Origin: Sarcomyxa edulis
Taxonomy: Eukaryota > Basidiomycota > Agaricomycetes > Agaricales > Mycenaceae
NCBI GenBank assembly: GCA_009761415.1
Contig: QUOL01000012.1
Coordinates: 821,001 to 885,000 of the forward strand
Length of the DNA stretch: 64,000 bases
Reading direction: 5' to 3'
Made by a program: the position numbers and the translations under genes. Shown here piece after piece: positions 1 to 11,373 of this stretch (its first letter is position 1; the number at the start of each line of letters is the position of its first letter). The notes beneath the pieces are model-generated. The model was not told where the DNA came from. It made no database searches and worked only from the letters and a program-made list of their open reading frames with translations.

Positions 1-688
1 AACGCTCGGCTGCCTCGGGGCAGAATACTATCCCAAACACGGACTGATTAGATCTCTTTTATCTGATAATCAAGCTGCATGGGTACCCGAACATCCCGAA
101 GATTTGGCGGTGCTACGTGCCAGAAACCCTCGTGCAGCGTGCTCATACTACCAAGAGAAGAAGTTTTGACTACATATTGCCGTTCCTATGATGATCCAGC
201 TGTTGTCTTTTTCAGAGTTCCAGGTCAATCACTGCTAATCGTTGTTACTCAGGTATCGATATAACCTTTTACGTCCGTTCCCCTGCTATACCGTGTCTTT
301 GACCCCTGGATACAGCCTGCTACTGAGCCTGGTGCTTGTCTTGGAGTCCCTGGATGAATCGCCCATTGAGAGCACGCCACAATAGAGAGAAATCACCGAT
401 CCCTTTAGTGCAGCGTGTGCACATATTTCATCCAATGCAATTTCATCGAGGTCCTGGTCCTGGGTCCGACTCGATCGCGACGATACGCTCTCAGCTGCTC
501 CTAGACGCTCCCTGACGTTCCCCCGCATCGCTAAAACATTTTGTTCAGGACTTTATCCACCTCAATTCGGTAACCTCCGCTCTCCGGTTTCTGCAGTTTA
601 AGGAACGGATGCAGACCGGTACTTAGAGCCATGCAAACAATTCGACTCTCTTCTCCGCCACCTCATACCCCTAGTGTTGACTGACGAC
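1..688. other. No confident gene in the first 690 bases
   Basis: Short open frames occur on both strands, the longest being 81 codons on the minus strand (286-528). None has a recognisable domain or a convincing splice pattern. The stretch could hold the promoter of the membrane-protein gene that follows and the edge of a gene cut by the window start. Confidence 0.4.
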
Positions 689-2214
689 ATGGTGAGCGGC
701 ACGACGTCAAGAAGTAGGTCTTATGTATGTGCTCAGTCGAAGGATCGCGCTGATTTACTTCCTCCTATCGCAAAGTTGTCGTGACAGTCATCAGCGGCCT
801 CGCTGAAATTTTCACGGCTTTTCGACTAGCCTACCGGTGGCGAACGCATCGTCTGTGGTACGATGACGCCTTTGCAGGGTTTGCCCTGGCTTGTTCGTTA
901 ACAGGATTGGTCGCGTTCTGGGTACGTACAGATGTACCAGGTATGTCGAAAAAGCGTGTGGCATGCCTTCTTGACGCGTTTCTGAAGTTACGGTCGTTTT
1001 TCTCTTAGGTGTGGGACCGCTAAATCAGCCAAAAGAAGCCAGAGTGAAGGCATACTGGATTGCTACCATCATGTTCACTATGACCCTTTGGTACGTCTCT
1101 CAATCGTTCAAGCCTTGTTGTCAATGTGTATAACATTGCGTAGGGCGGCGCGTATGAGCCTATTATTTTCCACTATCCGGATTATACCCTCCATGATGGT
1201 CATGCGCCGTTATGCATATTACATAGGTGAGTCTTGACCTTTCGTCGTCACCATACATCCATACCTGATTCGTCGACGCCACTCTTCGAGCCATATTCTT
1301 TGGAGTGATGTGGATAGTGTTGCTCTGCCAGAAGATATATGTGTGCGGCCACGACCTGGCCTGGGAGAAGTTAGCAGCTCCGCAATGTAAACTCGGAACA
1401 GCAGTCGCCGGCACCGAACTCTCCTGTAAGAGACTTCATCATCCAACGAGTATACTCTCTTACACCTCTGAAGTTGACTTTGTATCCGATATCCTCCTCA
1501 TCTTTCTACCTCTTCGCGTTTTATGGGGTATCAATGTGGTCGTTCGCCAGGTGCGTCCAAAGCCGACTGGGGAGGTTTCACGTCTAATTCGTCCTGTATG
1601 ATGATAGCGCAGAATGCTGTTCCTGATCTTTTCCGCCAGCATATTTGTCACAGCTGTCAGCATTCTTCATGCCGTCTTTGTTATCGGACCAAGCGGACTA
1701 CTTGAAGGTCTCACCGCCAACGTCGAGGTATGCCGATATCGAATTCTTCCATTGAGACGTTCAATGAATCATTGTGCTATCAAAGGCTGGTGTATCTCTC
1801 ATCGTCGCGAACCTCGCAGTAGTCGTCATGTTCATCTATCGCACCGTGGTGAACAAAAATGAAACGACAACTGGCTCTGGCTCAGGATCTCTCTCCGCTC
1901 AACGACGAGGCACGAGTATGGGACTCAAAAGAATGACTCGACCGGACGTCACGACTCTCAAATTCGGTGCTGATACTCGTTCGACGAACGCGCCCATTGA
2001 TAGCGGAGTGGAGTTGGACCAGGCCGATAAGAAGGTCAGCCTGAGATCGAACGCCGAACGGCTGGAAGAAGGAGAGTTCGATACACCGTTCAGTGGGATC
2101 ACAAAATGGGATGGAGCCCATGCAGGTGCACCCCAGATCTTGATCACGCAGGAGACATTTGTGGACCACATCGTAGTAGATAGTGATCAGAAGAGTCCTA
2201 CAGATGCACTCTGA
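689..2214 (+). CDS. Polytopic integral membrane protein, fungal rhodopsin-like/SAT4 type, function unknown
   Basis: The gene is a chain of short exons encoding hydrophobic segments, separated by small introns with donors such as gtatgt at about 942, gtacgt at about 1092 and gtgagt at about 1229. In order the exons read an amphipathic start (VISGLAEIFTAFRLAYRWR), a segment ending in GLVAFWVRTDVP, then AYWIATIMFTMTLW, RMSLLFSTIRIIPSMMV, FFGVMWIVLLCQKIYVCG, DILLIFLPLRVLWGINVVV, LFLIFSASIFVTAVSILHAV and SLIVANLAVVVMFIYRTV. That is about seven membrane segments, followed by a hydrophilic C-terminal tail of about 115 residues ending at the TGA at 2214. The layout matches the fungal integral membrane proteins annotated as rhodopsin-like. 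The first exon and true ATG are uncertain; the ATG at 689 is only a candidate because that frame needs a splice before about 783. No ligand or transport function can be assigned. Confidence 0.6.
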
Positions 2215-2518
2215 GGATTGGTTATTTGATGTATGAAGGTGTATACCAGTATCTATTTTTACATTATATATATTATATGGCATTTGCACGCAGATAGTGA
2301 TTGATAAGATCTCCTCCGAGGGGAACTGGCCTTCAGAACTAAACGGAGTGCCGAATCGCAACTGCAGGTATGCGTGGAAATGATGTGTAGTTTTGAGAGA
2401 CAGTACTGAGTACATACAGAAATGGTAGCGACCGAGGCGTGAAGGTGAATGTACCGTGTGCTACACACAAAAGACCCAAAATGTGATCAATGAAGAAAAG
2501 GAGGTTTGGAAACCTGCA

Positions 2519-3744
2519 TCAGTTGACGGGTTTTGCACAAGCTCTGCGATGTTCGTCCCAGTCCTTCTTCTGATGAGAAGGAGAGCAGTACTTCACAAGT
2601 CTGCACCTACTGCAGATCTGACCTGTGACCCTTCCGTTATCCGTACTATCTGCGCTGCTCTCCGACCCTTCACTGCTTCCGCTGGTTTGTTGCGGTGTCT
2701 CTTCGTTGAAGCAGACATCGCAGTCGATCCAGTTGCACATATCCCTCCCCTTGACTCGTTTACCGAATCTCCCCCCTCTCTTGATTTCGAGTACTGACGC
2801 TCCTTCGAGCCCACGTCTCGGAAATCGGATCATCTCACAATCGTCCGTACAACATGGATTTGGGCATCCGCTGGGGAAGTCGTAGAAGACCTCTTCTTCG
2901 GGAACGAACAGCTCTGTTTGAGTTTAGCGAGATTAGACTACATTGTGATAAACTTATCAAGAGAAACGTACGGTGTGTAAAGAGGATTTGCGAGTATGAA
3001 GTGGTTTGATGCGAGAATAAGACGATGAAGGGTGGTCGTTTTTCGTACAGTATTGCACGTAAGGTCAAGTCAATTTGTGGGAAACATGGAGTACGTCGTT
3101 GTCGTGTGAGCATGTGTGTGAGACGCATGTCTAGGCGACACAACCGGGTTCGTTATGAACAAAAAGACCATGAGAAAGGACGGACTCACGTTCGTACTGA
3201 ATTGTTCTCTCTATGCTGGGCTTACATGTCCGGCCAAACGCATGTCGGCATACGAGTTTGAAATACTCGGTCACGTCGTCCATCTCCTGTTTCTTTAGGT
3301 CCGTGACGATGATAAAGATTTCATCGCATCCGGAGTCATGCATGCCTCGCAAGAGCATAAGCTCGGGGAGCTGATCGGCACATTTCAATGGATATATCGT
3401 ACGAATGGGAACAAATCGCGCACCATCGTAAACACCACAGGCATCATGGAGAGCTTCCTCTCTTGCATCGAACGATGGTGGTATACATGTGTAGTCCACG
3501 TCCGATCAAGCGGTATAAGTCGGCCAGTATCGACGGTGCGACAAAAGATATTCTCGGGAACAAATTCGCCTTTATTCCAGACAATGACCTGCTTTCTCTG
3601 GGAATTGGCTGCATGTTTGCGTTCCCTGACTTGACGAAACCATTCGTAGTATGCGTCTTGTGATGTTCCTCTGTGTTCTAGCCATTTATCAATGAGGGTA
3701 TCTGTCGCGTCGTGGTCGAGTGTTTTTTTGACCAGTTCTGTCAT
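2519..3744 (-). pseudogene. MYND zinc-finger protein, interrupted by a frameshift
   Basis: From an ATG at 3744 one frame encodes a conserved-looking N-terminal region (MTELVKKTLDHDATDTLIDK and onwards) through RLIPLDRTWTTHVY to MMPVVFTMVR, then stops at 3385. The continuation (IRTIYPLKCADQLPELMLL, then HGLFVHNEPGCVA) is in another frame starting within about 15 bases of that point, which is too close for an intron. After one or more further introns, the last exon carries ELFVPEEEVFYDFP and a C-terminal MYND finger. Its pairs are CNWIDCDVC, then CSRCRLVKYCSPSHQKKDW and HRRAC, ending at 2519. MYND fingers bind proline-rich partners. Agaricomycetes have many such proteins of unknown function. 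Either the copy is broken by a 1-base insertion (or 2-base deletion) near 3400-3430, or the sequence has an error there. The rest of the frame is well preserved, so any loss would be recent. Confidence 0.62.
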
Positions 3745-3879
3745 GTCCAAGCTGTATTTCCGGTCTAAATGAGCGGTTACGGGAGTTAAAGTCGTTGGTT
3801 TCTGACCTAGTCTCTGTCATCGCAGAATAATGGCGTTGGCGACGAGGTTTTACCATCTGGATATACGAGCGGAGGAATG

Positions 3880-5640
3880 TAGAACGGGGATGGATTTGGA
3901 GGCAGTGCGTACGGCGTGCTAAGAGGAGTGAGTGTGAAAAGGTCCGATCACCGACAAGGACTGCAGGTAATTAGGAACAAATAACCAAGTCACAGTCACC
4001 TCACACCAATAGTCACATTTTGCACTTTGTACCGCGACAACTCTTACGGCTTCGATAGATGCAGAACAACTGTCCATTGTATTACTGAAAAATAACTGAT
4101 GTACCAGAGGACTAAACGAATGTGGGTATAGTAAAAACTAACAGCGAGGACTGTGGCACGTAGCAAGGACTGTATGGCACTGGGAGTGGCGTGCGCCGCA
4201 CTGCGCGGTATTGTCTGTAAATTCACGGTGAGCAGACAGACAGATCATATACGATAGAATACTGACCGATTACAAGACGAAGAGCTTTATCTTCAGAGGC
4301 ACCCGCACCGCACAAGAGCAAGTCGTCCACCAAAATGTTCTCTTCGAGCCTTTTCCCGCACACCCCCTCCCAGTGCACAAAGGGCCGGTATTTCGGTTCA
4401 ACAAATCCTTGGCTGAAGATGTGATTCGTTGCATTCGCGAGTATCTCGAACTTAGTCGAGAGCGTGTTGTACTTGATACGCTGAGTAACGACATGTCCTG
4501 TAGCATTTTGCAAATAAATATAGCTGAACCATATCGCAGCAGGACAATCGGCTAGGCCGGAACCATGTCAGCCATAATGACAGTCTTGTGTATAAGGGCT
4601 GGCAACCAACCGACGACTAGCTTCAAGGCAGTCTCGGGACACTTTCCGATGCCTTTGTCAAGGAGCTCTTCAACGTGTTGACTAGACTTGATTTTTTCAC
4701 CGTCACGCTTCTCCCACCAAGTCGAAGATCTGTGCTTTGTCTCGACGTATCCCTAAGACAATGTTAGACTTGGGTCAGTACTAGGTCAAGGATTGTGCGG
4801 ACCTGGCGAAAAATGTGCTCCAACACATCTTCCAAATCGACAAGCCTGTGATTCTGGAACTTGAGTTCTACGAACTGAGCAGTCGCCGGTCGATTGAGAC
4901 GGGAGGTGATCTCATAAGTCAACCAAAGCCCTGTGAAGGTCATGACGGTGGAGGGGGTAGATAATTAGTGTTTTTGAGGTGATTAGTCCCAATTTCACCT
5001 TTTTTATGACACGATGGATTCTTATTTTAGCAGAAAGAGTCGGCAAAGGACAGGCTCCGATTGCAGGAGCCGCAATTTGGCAGCTCCGAGTATTATAAAA
5101 ACAAATCGCATGTCACGCACTTGATTTAGACTTGACGCTCTTGTACCTGCCTCAGTGCGAATCCTGAGATGTGAAACCAAGACCTTGTTCCGAGTTTCGT
5201 GATTTTCTACGAACGCCACCCGACGCATCTCCAAATATCCAGGAAGTTTCGTCGCGTAAAGGTCACATGTGACGAGATCAATGCATTTCGAATTGCCGAA
5301 GATCATTCCACCTGCCATCTTCCTCTCAACTCAGCGCGACAGTTGCTAGGATATATACGTGCACTAAGTCCCAAGAGACGTTTGATGTTTGACATGTGTA
5401 CTGTACATCCGAATCCGAACAGCCTTCGAACTTTATTTCCATGAGAGTCGCCGTATTGGACGCATTGCTCGACGATGATTTGGGGATTCAGGCGTCTTCT
5501 GAAGATACTAGTCACGACAATCTCTGGAGCATTTCGATTGAACGTCTCCCAAGTTCTTCCATCGACAGCTGTCAACAGTACTAGATCAACTTGGGATCAA
5601 TACGAGGCGCTACCGCGGTGACGGACCTGTCCTCGTTCTC
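3880..5640. repeat. Tandem segmental duplication, unit 1 (left copy)
   Basis: This unit matches the next one (about 5780-7620) in order along its length. Its left end carries ggactgcaggtaat followed by an imperfect match around cagtcacctc, as at about 5819. It then holds a minus-strand gene (copy A), a spacer, and the beginning of an S28 peptidase gene on the plus strand. The two units differ at many positions, including third codon positions, so the duplication is not recent. Confidence 0.75.
4138..4943 (-). CDS. Uncharacterised two-repeat protein, copy A
   Basis: Four exons read about 208 codons. Exon 1 (4943-4803, 47 codons) begins MTFTGLWLTYEITSRLN. Exon 2 starts at 4752 with GYVETKHRSSTWWEK and ends near 4611. 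Exon 3 includes WFSYIYLQNATGHVVTQRI and GFVEPKYRPFVHWEGVCGK. The last short exon ends in ATCHSPRC at the TAG at 4138-4140. The protein contains two related halves, each with the pattern G(Y/F)V-x-(P/T)K-x-R, then W-E, then a charged helix with V-(D/E)-(D/E)-LL and a closing LRLV or LKLV. No family is recognised and there is no signal peptide. Its closest relative in the window is copy B at 6026-6814, in the same orientation and with the same exon plan. Both copies keep an open frame, so copy A looks functional rather than decayed. Confidence 0.55.
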
Positions 5641-5650
5641 GACGGCTTGC
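5290..5650 (+). pseudogene. Decayed 5' fragment of an S28 serine peptidase gene
   Basis: This stretch lines up with the first coding part of the intact S28 gene at about 7190-7620. Shared blocks include cacctgcc at the start, the region encoding FRQPLDHF in the intact gene (ctctggagcatttcgattg here against tttggaccacttcgataac there), and the block aatacgaggc followed by taccgcggtgacgg. The fragment has frame changes and lacks a usable signal-peptide start. It stops matching shortly after the position equivalent to VIVLDGGE, well before the catalytic serine. It therefore encodes no peptidase. It is the truncated right end of duplication unit 1. Confidence 0.7.
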
Positions 5651-5779
5651 GAAGGAAGAAAAGAAATAGGTGTTTTGAACATAGGGATGGCGAGAAGGAT
5701 CACCCATCTCAGGTGGAGGAACTTCCAGCGAGAAATCAGCGAGAGCCAAATGAGGACCGTCCGACGACCGTGACGACGG

Positions 5780-7620
5780 GGTCCATGAAAAAGTGAATTT
5801 GGAGGCGCTGGGATCTGAGACTGCAGGTAATCAGGACCAAATATACATGTGACAATCACCTCCGAGCCTGAGTCAACGGTCACTAGTATCAATCTTCGTC
5901 CGACGTCGACGACGACCGCGACTATCTGTACAGATTTCCAGGAAGAATGCATTCCAACCCAGGATTATTGCTAAGAAGATAACTGCAGTATTACATGGAT
6001 CACACGAGTGTGGGCGTAATAGAAACTAATGGCAAGGACTATGGCACGTAACATGCGCTGCATGACAGTGGTGCGAGGTGTTGTCTACATATTCACGGTG
6101 AGCACATTGAAAAAACTCATATGTGATGGGACACTGACCGATGACAAGGCGAAGAGGTTTATCTTCAGAAACGCCCTCGCCGCACGAGAGCAAATCATCC
6201 ACCAAGATGTTCTCTTCAATTTTTTCCCCGCATACTCCTTCCCAGTGCACGAGGGGCCTATGTTTGGGGACGACGAATCCTTGGCTGAAGATGTAGTTGG
6301 TCGCGTGTGCGAGTACCTCAAACTTGGTCGGGAGCGTACTGAACTTGATACGCTGAGTAACGACATGTCCAGTAGTGCTTTTCAGGTAAATATAGCTGAA
6401 CCACATTGCAGGAGGGATATCAGCTAAATCGAAACCATATTAGTGAACTACTTCCAGTGTGTATAGGAATATAGGACTCACCGACGACAAGCTTCAATGC
6501 AGTATCGGGACACTTTCCAATGCCTTTTTCGAGGAGCTCTTCCACGTATTGGCTGGATTTTATTTTTTCGCCATCATTCTTCTCCCACCAGGTGGAAGGT
6601 CTATGTTTTGGCTCGACGTATCCCTGCAAAGATCTCAGACTTGCACTGCGACTGGGTCAAACGATTTGCGGACCTGGCGAAAGACGTGATCCAACACATC
6701 TTCCAAATCCACCAGCTTTTGGTTTTGGAACTCGAGCTCGATGAGCTGAGCCGTCGCCGGCTTATTGAGGCGAGAAGTAATTTCGTAGGTCAACCACAGC
6801 TCTGTGAAGGTCATGATGATGAGGGGATTGACAAGGAGCGTGTTTGGGGTATTCGGTTCCATACCTCGACTATTTTATACCGCGGCGGGGTCTCAGTCTA
6901 GTATATATTGAGCATCGGCAAGGGTAGGCTATGATCACAGGCACCGCTGCTCAGAAGTATCCGCAACGAGGCAGCTCCGAGTCTAAGCAAATTTATGTCA
7001 CGCACTCGACGGTTGTAACTTCCAGCCTCATTGCAAAAGTTGGGATTGGAAGCTTTGTCGCTTCCTGAATTGCCTCAGTGTTCCAGCAAGCCTGAGCGCT
7101 AGCCAACGCGTCCCAAAATCTCGAAAGGTTCTGTCGCGTCAAGGTCACATGAGGTGAAGTTGACGGTGTTCGCCGAGTTGCCGGAAATCATTGCACCTGC
7201 CTTCATCTCATCCCATCGCGGGAGTCGCTGGAATGGATAGACTCAAGAAAATTCTAGCTGTCGGCTTGCTGTTCCTATCACAGTGCACAGCCATTTCTCG
7301 TCCAGATATACACGTACTAGGCCCACAAGCTGTTAATCTCTGGAAACTCGATTCGTTATCTGCTTCCAACTTGAAGCAGTCTTCGAACTTCTATGTTCAG
7401 GATCCCGACAGCAACAACGCGTTGCTTGACGAAGATCTAGATGCAGGCACCTTCAAAGGATTCAAAGGATACTGGTTCCGACAACCTTTGGACCACTTCG
7501 ATAACTCGTCTCACAGGACCTTCCGTCAACGGTACTGGATTAATACGAGGCATTACCGCGGTGATGGTGGACCTGTCATCGTTCTCGATGGCGGAGAGAC
7601 TAGTGGAGAAGACAGGATTC
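5780..7620. repeat. Tandem segmental duplication, unit 2 (right copy)
   Basis: This is the second copy of the unit seen at about 3880-5640. It holds copy B of the two-repeat protein on the minus strand, then the promoter and first coding part of the S28 peptidase on the plus strand. Gene order and relative orientation are the same as in unit 1. Here the S28 gene continues past the duplicated part to its natural end, so unit 2 is likely the source or better-kept copy. Confidence 0.75.
6026..6814 (-). CDS. Uncharacterised two-repeat protein, copy B
   Basis: Four exons can be placed: 6814-6674, 6623-6482, 6423-6139 and 6084-6026. Together they give 627 nt, a 208-residue protein, with all frames joining. 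It begins MTFTELWLTYEITSRLN and ends in VTCHSPCH. The first half has GYVEPKHRPSTWWEKNDGE and VEELLEKGIGK; the second has GFVVPKHRPLVHWEGVCGE and VDDLLSCGEG. The two halves look like an internal duplication of a roughly 90-residue unit, with conserved PKHRP, W-E and GEKI positions. No known fold or enzyme motif is apparent. The spacing, exon phases and stop position agree with copy A, which supports the model. The gene lies divergent to the S28 peptidase, with about 420 bp between the two starts. Confidence 0.6.
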
Positions 7621-9493
7621 CCTTCTTGGACACAGGAATTGTGGAAATCTTAGCAAGAAATCTGGGTGCAGTGGGTGTGGTTCTTGAACATCGGTACTAC
7701 GGTGAGTCAATTTCAGACTTCGCGCACGATTCTCTTACCCTAGATTTCTTCTAGGACGATCGATTCCTGTCACGAATCTCAGCACGGATGCTTTGCGGTG
7801 ACTTTTGCTCTGCTGACACCATATGGATGGTAAATTCTGACACTTTCCGAAAGATGGCTCACGAACGAGCAGTCTGCTGCCGACTCTGCCAATTTCATGG
7901 CCAACGTCAAATTTGATGGAATAGAGGAAGATCTGACTGCTCCCAATACCCCTTGGATATACTATGGGGCATGTACTTCCACTTTGCACAGCTTGCTAAC
8001 GTTCTGACTTGCTGCGACTATTAGGGCTCGTACGCAGGTGCACGCGCCGCTCACATGAGGGTGCTTTATCCAGATCTCGTATTCGGTGCTATTGCCTCCA
8101 GCGGTCTGTCCTCTCATCCGTCGCTTTGGCAGACTTCAAGTTACTAAGATGAAACACATTTGGGCAGCCGTAACCCACGCTTCCATCCTCAACTGGGAAT
8201 ATATGGAAATCATCCGCCGGGCCGCCGATCCCACTTGTTCTTCCCATCTTGAGAACTCCATCAAAACCATCGACGCCATTCTTGACAATGGTCGATTCAC
8301 AAAAGTACTCAAAGGCTTGTTCGGCTTGGCCGATTTGGAACACAATGAAGATTTTGTCTCCCTATTGGAGGTTCTTTTGACTTTCATTCTCGTCCTATGA
8401 TCATGAGTCTGACTCTAGCCCCGACTGATTAGAGCCCACTCGGATCCTGGCAATCGAAGAATTGGGACCCTGAAGTTGGAAGCACGAAGTTCGATGACTT
8501 CTGTGAAGCATTAGGCAAGGCGCCTTGGGGACACCTTGGTGACCTTCCATACGGTCACGCACAGAGAACTATATCTTTACCCGGAGGCTTGAACCTTGAT
8601 TTCAGTGTACTCAATTATGCTAAATATATCAAAGAAGTACGTCCGGTCGTCTCGTTTCTTCGTATTCTCTTATTGAGATAAATATGTAGAATGTAGCCTC
8701 GAAGTGTCCCGAGGGTATGAGCACTGAGGAGGTTCGTCAGGAACGTATACATACGTTCGATCTCTCACTAATCTCCCATTTTCGATGATGGCCCATGACA
8801 GTGTTTCGGGACTTTCGACTCCGAGAAATTCCAAGACATCACTATGGACCAGACATGGCGTTTATGGACATTCCAGGTCTGCACTCAGTGGGGTTATTTC
8901 TCCACCGCACCGCCGGATCCCGAACATCCTCGCATCGTCTCAAAGCTGCTTACTCTGGCGTATGAATCCAGAATCTGTCAACAGGTGCGTAACAGATGTA
9001 CTCTAATATGAAGAATTGCATTCATGAACGTGGATTTTGAAGGCATTCCCTGATGGGAAATTCTTCTCTGTACCTTCATTACCGAATATCACCGCCGTAA
9101 ACGTGCTCGGTGACTTTGACATCGCTATGGATCGTCTAGCTATCATTGACGGGGAAGGTGAACGACACATTCCAATATGAAATCCTTTTTGGATACTGAC
9201 TTCGCATACTAGTTGACCCATGGAGACCCAACACACCGCACAGCGAGCATGCAAGCGACAGGGAAGATACGATTCTCAGGCCGTTCAAACTTATACCTAG
9301 TGCGTACTCGTCTGCTCTCACTCTTTTTAAGCTAATTGTTGACCCGATAGACGGTGTACATCACTACGATGAGTTTGGGTTGAGAGATATTGCAGATGAA
9401 CCACCTGAGATTCGGAAAATCCATGGCGAGATGATACTGTTTGTAACGGAGTGGTTGATGGATTGGACTCCTCCGCTGGGTTCGTCGAGATAG
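7233..9493 (+). CDS. Secreted serine carboxypeptidase, peptidase family S28
   Basis: The ATG at 7233 is chosen because it opens a signal peptide (MDRLKKILAVGLLFLSQCTA). The mature part starts with the S28 hallmark FRQPLDHFDN and continues through VIVLDGGE and LEHRYYG. The nucleophile elbow is GGSYAGARAAHMRVLYPDLV near 8024-8080, with the serine in GGSYAG. Further on are the acid motif VDPWRPN near 9205 and the histidine motif GVHHYDEFG near 9354. The stop is the TAG at 9491-9493. About ten small introns interrupt the gene. One of them, at about 8102-8174, joins IASS to AVTHASILNWEY. All three catalytic residues are present, so the enzyme should be active. S28 enzymes release residues after proline in secreted or vacuolar proteolysis. 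The gene's 5' part is duplicated upstream as a fragment. Confidence 0.88.
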
Positions 9494-9788
9494 AAAGGAA
9501 CTGAGGTATCCTTGGATTCATATGAGCAGTGTCTTGATGAACCTCCAGGTGTCATTTGCTCAGTGCAGCTTGTATATATGTTTCGTTTCTCTTCGCCGCC
9601 GTGACTTTAGATCTGTCAGTAGACCGGAGGAGATGACATCACGGATTCAGAGCAGGATGAATTTGTTTTCCCTCCGATCAATCGAAATCTGCACTCAGAC
9701 TGCCACATAACACCCACTGGGATAGCTGTCACTCATAAGCTGTGTCGCACTACTCCAAGGCCGCCCTCATACTCAAGTGATTCAAAGC

Positions 9789-11373
9789 ATGCCATCCAGC
9801 CAACGACCCTCCAAGCTGAAAGGAAAAGATATTCCTTCTCTCGCCAAGTATATAAAGTCTGGGAAATGCAATAATGGGATAGTACTTATGGTGTGTTTCT
9901 TCACTTATATCGTGTCCTATTGAAGAGCTCATATCTAATCGCAGTTGGGCGCAGGTACGCCTCGATTTCATGATTCAATTCCACGCCTGAAATATCTGAT
10001 ATCTTGTTGGAGGTGTGAGCACCTCTGCAGGAATACCTGATTTCAGATCGCCCAAGACTGGTGAGATCCACGGCTAGATGTGTAACGGCTCCACCATTTG
10101 TATCATTTCTGACTGTTATCTTTGCAGGTCTTTATGTAGGTTTTTTGTTTGATTTCTACTATAAATGCCACTCAATCCTAAGATTCCAGGCTAATCTTGC
10201 ACGCCTCAAACTACCCTATCCCGAGGCCGTATTCGAGATCAATTACTTTCGCAAGAATCCAGTTCCATGTAATTTCGCTGCTCTCAAATGTCGAGAACCC
10301 CACTGATCCTCCCCAACAGTCTACACGCTTGCAAATGAGCTATACCCTGGAAAGTTCAGACCCACGATCACCCACGCTTTCATCCGCCTCCTAGCTTCAC
10401 ATTCTCTACTTCATACGTGCTTTACGCAAAACATCGATACCCTTGAACGACGCGCTGGTGTTCCTGCGAACAAAATCATCGAAGCGCATGGTAGTTTTGC
10501 TTCTCAACGGTGCATTGATTGCGAGAGACCGTACGATGACGCCAAAATGAAAGAACACATATTGTCCGGGACAATAGCCAAATGCGAGGAATGTGATGGC
10601 CTCGTCAAACCCGACATTGTTTTCTTCGGAGAGGCGGTTCGTGTCATTTTCTGTTCGCTGATGAACTTTGTATTGATAGACGCATCTCGTAGCTCCCTAA
10701 GGAATTTCTTCGCGCTATCCCGGCGGTGGGAGAAGCAGACCTGCTTATAGTCTTGGGGACGTCACTGACAGTACATCCATTTGCTTCGCTGGCGGACATG
10801 GCCGAGAGCTGGTGCCCTCGAGTGCTCATCAATCTGGATCGAGTCGGGGACTTTGGAAAGAGACCTGACGATGTTGTTCTACAGGGTAAATGTGACGATA
10901 TCGTAATCAAACTCTGCAAGGAGCTTGGATGGGAGGATGAGCTGATCAGATTATGGGAAGAAACGAAGGATAGCGTCGAGGCTCCCAATCCGGACGAGAT
11001 AGCTGAAAGAAACGAACACCAAGAGGACAAGAGGATTCAGCAAGAGGTGGAGAAACTTACTAACGATATAGGACGAAGCTTGAAACTGGATGAGGTGATT
11101 ACTCAGCGTCTTACTGACAAGCAAGCCACGGCAAGCTCTGACCTGGACCGCGTCGAACCTTCCTCGGACTCAAAAGATACACGCGAATCGCCATCGGCTG
11201 AAGGAGAACCAAAGTCTGGGGACGACAAACATGTCGAGGCTGCCAGTGTTGATACAGCAGGATCAGTGCAGGAGGTTGGATCTGAGCAGTCGAGTTCGTC
11301 TAAGGACTCGGGGGGCACCATCGCGGATGAAAACCTGGAAGAGATTCTGCAAATTCCTGGAGGAAAATTGTAA
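9789..11373 (+). CDS. NAD-dependent protein deacetylase, Hst2/SIRT2-type sirtuin
   Basis: Sirtuins remove acyl groups from lysines using NAD. Reading through the introns gives GAGVSTSAGIPDFRSPKTG (NAD binding), LPYPEAVFEINYF, TQNIDTLERRAGV, the catalytic HGSF, and a zinc site of two CxxC pairs (CIDC and CEEC). DIVFFGEALP and LIVLGTSLTVHPFA then follow. The C-terminal 150 residues are acidic, Ser/Glu-rich and probably disordered. Exons: 9789-9890, 9945-9954, 10013-10060, 10128-10135, 10190-10268, 10320-10636 and 10693-11373. Two of these are micro-exons, of 10 nt (TTGGGCGCAG) and 8 nt (GTCTTTAT). Both are needed to restore the NAD-binding loop and the GLYANL segment. The order of motifs and PEAVFEI place the protein near Hst2, a mainly cytoplasmic class I sirtuin. 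The class is inferred from motifs only. Confidence 0.87.

Noticed and set aside
3385..3499. Programmed frameshifting in the MYND gene
   Set aside because: No slippery heptamer or downstream structure is evident, and the family is not known to use recoding; a plain indel or sequencing error is simpler.
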